A stretch of DNA of 64,000 bases, taken from the NCBI GenBank assembly GCA_016720835.1, contig JADKJW010000002.1:496001-560000 (forward strand), read 5' to 3'. Position 1 is the first letter of the stretch; every line of letters starts with the position of its first letter. Below the pieces are notes generated by a model that was given only the letters and a program-made list of their open reading frames with translations, searched no databases and was not told the DNA's origin. The DNA is from Ignavibacteria bacterium (GTDB lineage: Bacteria; Bacteroidota; Ignavibacteria; SZUA-365). Below, piece after piece: positions 7,247-17,200 of the stretch. A program made the position numbers and the translations under genes.

Positions 7247-8617
7247 ATGACCACCCGCGAACACTGTTTCAGGCTGCTCGCAGTCACCGCAATCCTGGCG
7301 CTCGCGACGATGCAATTCTCATGGGCGCAGAAGAAGGCGGGGGACGAGGCACTCGGCTCGAGGAAGTACGCGGATTTCGAAACGCCGCTGACCTGCGGAA
7401 GTTCCTGCCATGTCGATTTCTACCAGCAATGGTCGCAGTCGATGATGTCGCAGGCCTACACGCATTCCTGGGACGAGATCGAGTACTTCAAACTCGCCGT
7501 TCCACATGCGGAGAAGGATCCGAAAGTGGCAGGCGTCAAGGCCGGGTGCAACGGCTGTCACGCGCCCACCGCATTCCTCGCGGGCGACGTGCCGCCTCCC
7601 AAACCGTCGGCGAACAGCCGCGCCAATGAATCCGTCTCCTGCGACGTCTGCCATACCGTGAGCGGCTTCAAGGGCGACACCCCCTTCAACTTCAATTTCA
7701 TCTCGGAACCGGGACGCGTGAAGTACGGACCGCGGGCCGGCGCGGTGTCGCCCGCGCACGAGACGATGAAATCAGATTTCCACAAAAGCGCGGAGTTGTG
7801 CGGGACCTGCCACAACGAAAAGGACCCCTATGGCATCTGGGTGAAGTCGACGCATCTCGAATGGAAGGAAGGACCCTACGCGAAGGAAGGCGTGGTCTGT
7901 CAGGATTGCCACATGACCTTCGCGAAGGGGCGCAACGCGCGCATGGGTCCCGAGCTGCCCGACGCGGCGCAACATCTGTTCCACGGCGCCCATGATCCCG
8001 GAAAGTTGCGCGGCGTGATCGAGCTGCGGATTCATCCCGACACGCGGGAGCTGGAACCCGGCGAGCCCGTGAAATTCACCGTGGCGCTGTTCAATCAGAA
8101 GACCGGACACAAATTTCCGACAGGATCCTCCGAAGAACGCATGCTGTGGATGCACGTCGAGGCGACGGATTCGAAAGGAACGATCTATCATCTGCCGGTC
8201 GACAGGAAGGGATTCCCTGGTGAAGAATACACCATCGCGGCGAACACGCTCGCGTATCAGGACATGGGGATCCCGCTCGGCATTCCCGATTTCAAAGGCG
8301 TGCAGCGGGATGGCGTCCCGGTGGGCGACCGCATTTTCCGGCTTCCCTACCTCGATCCGCAGGGGCGCATGACGATCATGCAATGGAACACGGCCTCGCA
8401 GTCGACGGATTACCGCATCGGCCCGCGGGAGACGAAGATGGAAACCTGCACCTGGACGGTCCCTGCCACCGCCGCCCCCGGTCCCATGAAGGTGCGGGCG
8501 GTGTTGAACTACCAGAAACTCCCGACGCCGATCGCCGAATATCTCGGCGTGCCGATGGAGGAGGCGGAAATCATCGAAGTCAATTTCCATGAAACGAACA
8601 TCACCATCCTGCAGTGA
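7247..8617 (+). CDS. Secreted multiheme c-type cytochrome (four CXXCH plus one CX3CH)
   Basis: A 456-residue exported cytochrome. After a signal peptide (residues 1-28, ending SWAQ) come five heme-type motifs: CGSSCH at 50-55 (an unusual CX3CH), then CXXCH at 101-105, 132-136, 185-189 and 218-222. The second half (about 235-456) has no heme motif and looks like a beta-sandwich. It includes TGHKFPTG, a block often found after the heme region in such proteins, whose His may serve as a distal ligand. I start at the ATG at 7247 because GGAGGA precedes it by 6 bases and the signal peptide begins there. The gene continues into a beta-barrel gene 13 bases downstream, suggesting an electron-transfer pair at the outer membrane. 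Electron donor and acceptor are unknown. Confidence 0.85.
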   Translation: MTTREHCFRLLAVTAILALATMQFSWAQKKAGDEALGSRKYADFETPLTCGSSCHVDFYQQWSQSMMSQAYTHSWDEIEYFKLAVPHAEKDPKVAGVKAGCNGCHAPTAFLAGDVPPPKPSANSRANESVSCDVCHTVSGFKGDTPFNFNFISEPGRVKYGPRAGAVSPAHETMKSDFHKSAELCGTCHNEKDPYGIWVKSTHLEWKEGPYAKEGVVCQDCHMTFAKGRNARMGPELPDAAQHLFHGAHDPGKLRGVIELRIHPDTRELEPGEPVKFTVALFNQKTGHKFPTGSSEERMLWMHVEATDSKGTIYHLPVDRKGFPGEEYTIAANTLAYQDMGIPLGIPDFKGVQRDGVPVGDRIFRLPYLDPQGRMTIMQWNTASQSTDYRIGPRETKMETCTWTVPATAAPGPMKVRAVLNYQKLPTPIAEYLGVPMEEAEIIEVNFHETNITILQ

Positions 8618-8630
8618 AGGAGCATCAGTC

Positions 8631-9784
8631 ATGACCAGAAGCACCCTGCTCATCCTCGTCGCGCTGCTGCTGTGCGCGCAGCACGCGCGGGCGATTCCCG
8701 CCTTTGCCAGGAAGTACGACATGTCCTGCAACGTGTGCCACGCGCCCGTTCCCTCGCTGAAACCGTTCGGGAACGAATTCGCCGCCAACGGGTATCAATT
8801 GCAGGACCAGGAGCCGCCGCGCTTCACGCGGGTCACGGGCGACGATCATCTGTTGCTCATGCGGGAGCTGCCGCTCGCGATCCGCTTTGACGGCTACGCG
8901 CGCTATCAGCCGGGGAACATGCCGGAGACCGACATGCAGTGGGTGTACATCCTCAAGATCCTCTCGAGCGGACAGATCGCGCGGGACGTGTCCTACTTCC
9001 TGTATTTCCTCTTCAACGAGCGCGGCGAGGTCGCGGGCGTGGAGGATGCGTTCCTCGCCTTCAACAACATCGGCGGAATTCCCCTGGACGCCACGATCGG
9101 GCAGTACCAGGTTGCCGATCCCATCTTCAAGCGCGAGCTCCGGCCGACGTTCGATGACTACGCGATCTACACCATCCGCCCGGGAAAGACGAAGGCCGAT
9201 CTGGCCTACGATCGCGGTCTGATGCTGAGTTATTCGCTGCCGACCGGCACCGATCTGCTGCTGTCGGTGCTCAACGGCGACGGCATCAGGGCGGCCGATG
9301 CGTCGCGCAATTTCGACAGCGATCCGTACAAGAATTTCTTCTTCCGCGTCGGACAGCAGATGGATTCCACCATCGCGTGCGGCGTCCTCGGCTACGTCGG
9401 GAAGGAACGGGACGCGGACCAGATCAACGACTTCACCATGTTGGGAGCCGACGCGAAGGTGGCGCTGGGGCCCTTCGACCTCGGCCTGCAGTACGTCTAT
9501 CGGAACGACAAGAATCCCTCCTTCCTGCCGCCGGAGCGACCACGGTCATCTCGCGGGGCGGCTTCGCGCAGCTCGTCTTCTCGCCCGATCGCGACCGGAG
9601 CGACTGGTTCATCACGCTGCTCTACAACAACATCGGCTCCGATGCGAAGGAGCTGACCACGCATTCCATGACCGGCAATTTCGCGTATGTCCTCGCGCGC
9701 AATTTCAAACTGATGGGCGAGTACACGTATGACATGCACCGGGAACGCAGCCGCGTGGCCGTGGGCTTTGTGACGGCGTTCTAG
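8631..9784 (+). CDS. Predicted outer-membrane beta-barrel with an N-terminal heme motif (frameshifted near 9535)
   Basis: About 384 residues once one missing base near 9535 is restored. The signal peptide (1-21) is followed at once by YDMSCNVCHAP, a single CXXCH at residues 33-37. After a short linker the remaining 330 residues alternate polar and aromatic stretches (for example FDGYARYQPG, VLNGDGIRAAD, FDLGLQYVYRNDKN) typical of porin-like barrels. The end VAVGFVTAF, with a terminal Phe, is the usual barrel-insertion signal. The first frame runs to about 9535 and the natural C-terminus is in the next frame to 9784. The start at 8631 has AAGGAGC upstream overlapping the cytochrome stop region, so the two are one operon. 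Function is inferred as a porin/cytochrome electron conduit and is not proven. Confidence 0.72.
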
Positions 9785-9841
9785 CGAGAGTGTGCCGCGA
9801 CGGGATGACGGTGAGACTGTCCCGTTGCGCGTTGCCTCGAT

Positions 9842-10615
9842 TCAATCATCGGAAGAACAATGGATGATGGAAATCCCGCAGCGCAGGGATGATGCGTTCC
9901 ATGTGATACCGCGCAGCACCGGCGTGATGCCGTAGGATGCGATGACTTCGGGAGCCGCGATGAGTGTCCCCCGCGCATTCAGCGGCACGTCGTACCGCAC
10001 ACCGGCGAGCACGGCGGCGTGCATGCGCGAGGCCTGCGGAAGGTCGCCGGCGCTGACGTTGCGCGTGTTCGTCCCCGTCTCGTAATACGCGCCCCGGCCG
10101 GTCGGCTCGACGATCATTTCCTTCTGTTCGTAGGTCTTCGTGACAACGACGGCGAGACGTGGACCGGCGAGCAGCGAGAGTCGGTCCCAGACGCGAACGC
10201 TGAGCAGCGGTTCGATGCCGATGGAGGCAAGCGAAGATTCGATCGTATAGCGCAGCACGCCGTTCACGGGTTGCCCGCCGACGGTCACCACGATGTGTTC
10301 GTCCGCAGTCAGCGTTCCGCCATACCCGTCATACCCCGCGCGGATGTCTATTGCGAGCGTCCGTTCGAGCGGCAGCCTGTAGAACACGCCGAAGGAGAAG
10401 CCCGTGCCATCCCCCGTTTCGTATCGCGGACAGCAGCTCGGCGCACCTGGAAGGCCACGGAAGTCCGCGCGGTGCCAGTTGAGATCATACGCTGCGAACA
10501 GACCATGACCCGGCGCATACACGTCCGACGCTTCCGTCGGCTGGGCCATTGTGCCGGCTGAAAACACTGCCAGCAATGGCAGCCACACGAGCAGACGTCT
10601 TGTTGCATTCATCAT
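9842..10615 (-). CDS. Outer-membrane beta-barrel protein, truncated paralogue of the OmpA-family barrel
   Basis: A 257-residue protein with a signal peptide (to about residue 24, TMAQ) and a barrel domain nearly the same as residues 25-260 of the OmpA protein at 4940-6961. It shares NWH-ADFRGLPG-PSCCPRYETG and the block around FAIDIRAGY-GYGGTLT. It ends at SIIHCSSDD just where the longer protein has its polyproline linker, so the peptidoglycan-binding half is absent. It may be a stand-alone barrel or a decaying duplicate; the intact frame and a plausible promoter argue for expression. It ends convergently with the heme-barrel gene, 57 bases away. Confidence 0.8.
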   Translation of the reverse strand: MMNATRRLLVWLPLLAVFSAGTMAQPTEASDVYAPGHGLFAAYDLNWHRADFRGLPGAPSCCPRYETGDGTGFSFGVFYRLPLERTLAIDIRAGYDGYGGTLTADEHIVVTVGGQPVNGVLRYTIESSLASIGIEPLLSVRVWDRLSLLAGPRLAVVVTKTYEQKEMIVEPTGRGAYYETGTNTRNVSAGDLPQASRMHAAVLAGVRYDVPLNARGTLIAAPEVIASYGITPVLRGITWNASSLRCGISIIHCSSDD

Positions 10616-10665
10616 TGCTCCCGGAAGGGTTAGACGGTCGACCGCAAGTTTCGTTTATTTCGGAT

Positions 10666-10695
10666 AATCTACGACTCTATCGGTGGTTTATGCAA
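10666..10695 (-). promoter_or_regulatory. Candidate promoter for the barrel gene 9842-10615
   Basis: On the minus strand TTGCAT and TAGATT are separated by 18 bases (four of six matches to each sigma70 hexamer) and lie about 50 bases before the ATG at 10615, which is preceded by GGGAG. Confidence 0.3.
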
Positions 10696-10784
10696 TGCAG
10701 AAACCGGTCGAGGCGGCGGATTTCGGATTTGAGGATTTCGAATTTCGGATTTCCAATTTCGGATTGAAGAATCTGATACTCTTC

Positions 10785-10836
10785 ACTCCAATACTCCAAT
10801 ACTCCAATACTCCAACACTCCTCTGCTCCTCTGCTC
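10785..10836. repeat. Short tandem repeat ACTCCAAT, then CTCCTCTG
   Basis: Three exact and one near-exact copy of the octamer ACTCCAAT (10785-10816) are followed by two copies of CTCCTCTG. Related pyrimidine-rich tandem tracts occur at 4385-4405, 45388-45420 and 51820-51862, always at gene borders. Confidence 0.7.
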
Positions 10837-10974
10837 CGGAATCGGACAAGCGGGACGCTTGACACAATCATTTTCACTCCGGGTGGGACCCTCCTGCGCC
10901 CCGCTTCGCGGGACTTCGGCGGGCAGGCATGCGTCTCGCTTGTCATTGTATTTCAGGTTCGGTGCGCCCGCCGC

Positions 10975-11115
<141 letters not shown>

Positions 11116-11117
11116 GG

Positions 11118-11213
11118 TGTTCAGATCGGAATCGGACAAGCGGGACGCTTGTCCCCACCCTGGCGAGGTTTGTTCAGATCGGAATCGGACAAGCGGGACG
11201 CTTGTCCCCACCC
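11118..11213. repeat. Two copies of a 43-bp palindromic intergenic repeat
   Basis: The 43-base unit TGTTCAGATCGG...CCCCACCC occurs at 11118-11160 and 11171-11213, identical and 10 bases apart. Each contains a perfect 9-bp stem, GGACAAGCG and CGCTTGTCC around GGA (11134-11154 and 11187-11207). A third, partial copy (25 bases) is at 10837-10861. The shape is that of REP-like extragenic palindromes. The nearest coding end is the SBBP gene stop at 11228, so they may act as an mRNA 3' stabiliser. Confidence 0.7.
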
Positions 11214-11227
11214 GGGTTTTTAATGGT

Positions 11228-14200
11228 TCATTTGGCGAGGAGCAACACCATCGCCGCCGTCATGCCCGGCGTCGTGAGTAGCACATGATACACTCCGGAG
11301 GCGAGCTGGGAGGCGTCGAAGAGCACTCTTCCCGTTCCGGAGGATCGCACTTCGTCAATCAGGACCGCCACTCTTCTTCCAAGGGCGTCGAGCACGACGA
11401 GCTGCACGGGGCCTGACTCGACGAGAACGTAGTCGATGACGGTGCTCGCGTTGAAGGGGTTGGGATGCGCTGCGACACCGAAGCGAACGCCGCCATCGAA
11501 GAGGCGGTCGCCGCCCTCGCGGCAGATGTCGAGAAGGAAGCTGCCGTCGATGGCGACGACGCTCGCCTTCGCATCGGCCCAGACGAAGTTCACGAGGCGC
11601 AGCGCCGTGCGGTCGGAGTCGCCGAGCATGGCGGTGAAGGTCATTTCAGAGAGCGGGGTCTGATTATCGGAATAGTTGCCGCTGAAAGGAATGACGCGCT
11701 CGGAGCCCTGTATGCTGCCGAGCGGTGTGCTGCCGGTCGGATAGAGCAGATTTTTGTTGAAGCGCAGCTCGGCCGTGAAGTCGCGCGGGGACAGCGCAGC
11801 GATGTTGCTCTGCGCAGCGAGGCGGATGGGGATGCGAACAGTCTCGCCGGGAGCGGCATGCAGCGCAGGAACGCCGACAGTGGTCTGTATGCTCGTCGTC
11901 TTTGTGACATCGACGGGATCGGACAGCGCCGTACAGCCGTTGGCGTCGGTCGTGCGGACCCGGTACGAGCCGTTTGCCTGCGGAAGATGTACGCGCGCAG
12001 TGGCTCCGGGAAGCGGCGCGCCGTTCAGCAGCCACTGCCAGGATGCTGCATCGCTGCTCGTGAGCGAGTCGCCAAGTCTCGTGATCAGGGGAATGGGGGG
12101 ATTGGGGAACAGGGTGACCGGGTGCGTTGCCGAGACGTTCGAGCAGCCATTCGCATCGGTCACTTCTACAGAAAATGCGCCTGCCGTGCTGATACGGAGG
12201 AAGCGCGCGTTGCCCAAGATTGTGTTTACCGCATCTTTCCAGATGTAGTTGGCGTAGCCGCTTCCGGCGTCAAGAGCGGCAGTATCGCCGGGACAGATCG
12301 CGTCAGGACCAAGAATGACGGGACTGGGGAGCGGATGGAAGGTTACGAGCATTGTATCGGATGAACCCGAACATCCTGACGCATCGCGGACGAACACGGT
12401 GTACGCGCCGCTCGTTGTGATACGGAGTTCCGGAGCATTGCCGATCGATGCTCCCCTGCCGTCACGCCATTCGTACAGCGTGTAGCCCGCATCAGCGCGG
12501 AGCGCGATCGTATCGCCCGCGCAACGTGAGAGCGGACCGTCGGCGGTGACGCGGGGACGGAGAGAGGTGCCGACGGCGACGGGCAGGGTCACGGTGACAC
12601 TGCAACCGCTGGTATCGTCGCTCACGGTGAGGCGCACCTCGCCCGTGCCCTGGCTGCTCCAGCGCACTTGAATCGCCCGTGTGCCGGAACCGGACACGAC
12701 GGCGCCGCCGCTCACCGTCCACGCGAAGCGAAGCAGCCCCGTTGCAGCGGTACTGTAGACGGAGACCGCGTCCACACACACGGAGGCGGGACCGGCAATG
12801 GATGCGGCCGGCGCGGCCTTGACGGTGACGGAGACGGTATCGGAATATCCGGCGCAATAATTCGAATCCACGACCTCGGCACTGAAGGCGCCGGAGCTGC
12901 GCACGACGATGCTCCGCACGGAGTCGCCGGTGTTCCATCGAATCGACCGGAAATTGCCGGGCAGGTACAGCCGCACGCTGTCACCCTCGCAGAATGCCGT
13001 GCTGCCGATGATCATCATTCTCGGCGCGGGTTGCGGGTTGATGCTGACGGTGTCGCTGCGCTCGGACGTGCAGCCGCTGGAATCGACGCTCTCGCGCAGG
13101 GTCACGATGCCTGCAGGCCCGTTGCCCCAGCGCACGCCGAAGTCGGGGTTGTTCGCTCCGCTGATGGCCGTCCCGCCCGCGACGCTCCACGCGAAGGAAT
13201 GCCCGGGCACGGGCGCGGCAACGGCGTACACGACATCTCCGCCGGCACAGACGAGCAGCGGACCCGCGAACGCCGCGCGCGGCTTCGGACGCACGTCGAT
13301 GGAGAGCGGCGCGGAGGTTCCCCGGCAGCCGATATCGTCGATGACGGACACGCTCACCGTCATTGCGTTGCGCGCAACGATGGTGGCTGTGGTGTCGCCC
13401 GTCGACCATCGGTAGGAAAGATACGGCACACTCGTGCGGAGCACGGTGGAATCGCCGTCGCACAGCGCGGGCGCGGGATCGGCGACGATGACGGGCACAA
13501 GCGGCGGTCGGACGGTGACGACGGCGGTATCGCGGCCCTCGCAGCCGCCCGCATCGCGCACGGAGAGCAGGTAGGCGCCGGAGCGTGTCGCCGTCACGAT
13601 GCGCACGCTGTCGCGCGCGCCACCGGGCAACGTCCATGCATACGACGCGTATCCCGCGCCGGCGTCGAGCAGCGCCGTGCCGCCATCGCAAAGGGTGACG
13701 CGTCTTGCGGGCCCGATGACGGGCTTCAGCGCCGCGTTGATCGAAACATCCAGCAGCGCGCTCGTCGTGCATCCGCTCGTGTCGTTCGTCTGCACGAGTG
13801 TGACGCGTCCCGCCCCCGCAGCGCCCCAGCGCACGGTGACGCTGTCGGTCCTTTCGCCGGAGAGCACGCTGCCGCCGGCGATGGTCCAGCGCGAACTGAT
13901 GCCTGGTTTCGACGGCACGTCGTACGCGACGATGGATCCGGGACAGGCGGAAGACGGCCCGCCGACTGCCGGCTGCGGCGCGTCCTTGAGCTGCACGACC
14001 ACGGGCTGTGCAGCGCCCTTGCAACCGTTGGAATTCGTGACCATCACGCCGTAGACGCCCGCGGACTTCACCACGATGCTGCGCGTCGTCGCGCCGGTGG
14101 ACCAGGCGTACGCGGCGTAGCCCGCGCCGGCGTCGAGCACGGTGCTGTCGCCCGGACAGAAGCGCACGGGTCGCAACGCGGTGATGACCGGCGCCGGCAC

Positions 14201-17200
14201 ATCGAAGACATCGACGGTGACCGAATCAGATGCCGTGCAGCCGAGCGAGTCGCGCACCGTCACGCGGAAGATGCCTCCCTGCCTGACGAGAATGCTGCGC
14301 GTCGTCGCGCCGGTGGACCACAGGTACGACGGATAGCCGTCCGACGCGCTGAGCAGCACAGTGTCGCCCCGGCACAGCGCGAGAGATCCGGCATGCGAGA
14401 TGGAGAGCGTCAGGGGAGGCCGGACGAACACCGTCGTGCGTTCCGTCACCGCGCAACCGATGGCATCGGAAACGGTGATCGTGTACACGGTGTTGACGGT
14501 GGGCTGCGCGGAGGTGTTCGCGGAATTCGGAGCGCTCAGTCCGGTGCTCGGCGCCCAGCGGTACGTGTACGGCGGCGTGCCTCCCGAGGCGAGCACGGAC
14601 AGCGTCGCCGCATCACGATAGCAGATCGTGGTGTTCGGCGACGATACGGCGGCAAGCGAGCTGACCGTCACCGTCACCGTGTCCTGCCGCACGCAGCCGA
14701 TCCCATCGGTCACCGTGAGCACGTAGGATGTCGTGGCGAGGGGCGTGGCCGAAGGATCGGGCACGTTGGACTGGCTCAGTCCCGTCGCGGGCAGCCACTG
14801 GAACGTGAAGGGCGGATTGCCGCCGCTGATGTTCGCCGCGAGCTGCGCTCGGCCGCCGGGGCAGATGAAGAGGCCGGGTCCGGCTTCCAGGCGCAGGGGC
14901 CGGATGATCACCGTCATCGAGTCGACCGAAATGCATCCGACGGAATCGGTCACGGTCACATGGTACGTGGTTGTGGAATCGGGCGTGGCGACGGGTGACG
15001 GCGAGGCGGGATTGCTCAGCGTGCCCGCGGGCGACCATGCGTAGGTAAACGGGCTCTTCCCGCCTTCGACATGCACGCTCACGGGGACCGACGTGCCGGG
15101 ACAAATCACGGTATCGGGACGCGAGGATGTGCGCATGACGGAGAGCTGCACGCGGATGATTTCGGAGGTGGATACGCAGCCGTCGGGTCCCGTCACGAGG
15201 ACGTAGTACTTGCCGCTGTCGGTGACGGAAAGCGTCTGCTGATCCCCGCTTCCCGCCTTCGCCCAGTCCTTGTACCACTGGTACGACACGCCGGAACCGG
15301 CATTCGCCTGCAGGGTCACGGAGCCGCCGGGACAGAAGGTCGTGGGACCGAGCGCGACCGCCGATGCGGCCTGGGGACAATCCTCGAGCTTGAGCACGAA
15401 GGCATCCCACGCGCCTCCCGCGTGCGAGCCTTGAAACGGCGCGGCCGTGGGAAAGTTGTAGCTGTTGGTGGTACCGGTGAGATAGATGGTCCCGCCGGGT
15501 CCCGCCGCGACGCCCGATGCGCCTTCGTTGTTGATGCCGCCCAGATACGCCGCGAGCTGCAGCCCGCCCGTCGGCGAGAAACGCGCGATGAAGGCCTCGT
15601 CGCCGGTATGCTTCTCCATCGGCGCGTTGCGTATCGGCAGCGTGATGCTGCCCGTGCTTCCCGCGATGACGGTGTTGCCGGCGTTGTCCGCGGCCGCGGC
15701 TTCCGCCTTGTCGGCGCTGTAGCCGCCGTAGTAGGTGGACCAGAGCAGCGTGCCGGTGCCGGTGAAGCGCGCGACGAAGGCATCCTCCACCGAGACGCGC
15801 TTGTCCTGCCAGGCGTTGAGCACGGGGAAATTGTCGCTCGACGTGCCTCCCGTCACCGAGACATTGCCTGCGCCGTCGCGCGCAACCGCGAGGGCGTCGT
15901 CTTCTTCCACGCCGCCGAGGTAGCTGCCCCACAGCAGCGAGCCGGCGCCGTTGAGCCTGACGACGAAGCCGTCGCGTCCTCCGGCATTGGCGGGCTGGAA
16001 GGCGTTGGCGACAGGGAAATCGATGCTCGTGGTGCGTCCGGCGATGTGGATATTGCCGCCGCCGTCGGCATCGACGTCCCAGCCCTCGTCGCCGCCCGTG
16101 CCGCCGCGGTAGGTGGAGAAGAGCAGCGCGCCCGCCGGGGAATATTTTACGACGATCACATCCGATACTCCCCTGTTCACCGCCTGCGTTTCGTTGACGA
16201 GGGGAAAATCGGAACTGAAGGTCCAGCCGGTCAGGACGAGGTTGCCCGCGCCGTCGGCGGCGATGTCGCTCGCGCGGTCCTCGCCGCTGCCGCCGCAGAA
16301 GGTGGACCAGAGCAGCGCGCCGCTCGAATCGAAGCGTGCCGCGAACGCGTCGAGATCGCCTCCCGACGCCGGCTGCGCCGCGTTGAGGACGGGAAAGTTG
16401 GCGCTGCGCGTCCAACCGCAGAGGGCCACGGAAGCGCCGTCCGCCGCGACGCCGAAACCGTAGTCGAGATCGCTGCCGCCGAAGTACGTGGCCCAGATGC
16501 GCTGTCCGTTGGCGCCCATCTTCACCAGGAACGCGTCGTAGTTTCCCGCGATGGCCGTCTGCTGCGCGGCCTGCACGGGGAAACTCGCGCTGAGCGTGGC
16601 GCCGGTGAAGTAGGCGTTGCCCGAGGCGTCGACGGCGATCGCGTAGCCCCAGTCCTCCCCTCCTCCACCGTAATAGCTTGACCAGAGGAGCCCCGGATCG
16701 ATGACGAGCGTGCGCGTCCGGTCGTACTCGCCGATGCGGAATCGGAGTTCGCCGTCCGCGATGTCGAAGGCCGCCGCGACCTCGCTGAAGCGTTCCTCTC
16801 CGACAAGCACGCGCGCGGGAAGTGTCTCGTCCGTTGAAGCCCCGGCGGGCAGGGTGAACACGACGGGCGGCTGCTCGCGCAATGCGCCGAAGGGCGTGAC
16901 GAGCAGCACACTGCCGTCCGCGAGGCGTGCCGGCGTTCCCGCGCCTTCGTACGCGATGCGGATGTCGGCAGGATTGCCGCCGGGGCGGACGATGAAGTCG
17001 TACTTCAGTGTCCCCTCCGCGAAGCGGTACACGAGATCGATGTTGCGGTAGATCTCCCGATAGATCAGGCGGGAAAAGGAGTTCAGAGTCCGCTGTCTGC
17101 TCCCCTCCCGGTACGCGCGGATGAGATCGCCGGTTTCGTCCAGGGCTTCGAGCCGGACCGCGGGATTGCTGCCGGGAAAGGAGACGTCCGCGCGATACGC

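Noticed and set aside
9798..9826. Bidirectional terminator between the convergent heme-barrel and short-barrel genes.
   Set aside because: CGACGGGA and TCCCGTTG can pair with a wobble, but the loop is long and no T-run follows on either strand.
11122..11131. AGATCGGAA in the palindromic repeat resembles the start of an Illumina adapter.
   Set aside because: The match stops after nine bases (TCGG follows rather than GAGC), and both repeat copies carry it, so it is part of the repeat.
11118..11213. Possible CRISPR array.
   Set aside because: Only two full units with a 10-base gap, no spacer-sized intervals, and no cas genes nearby.
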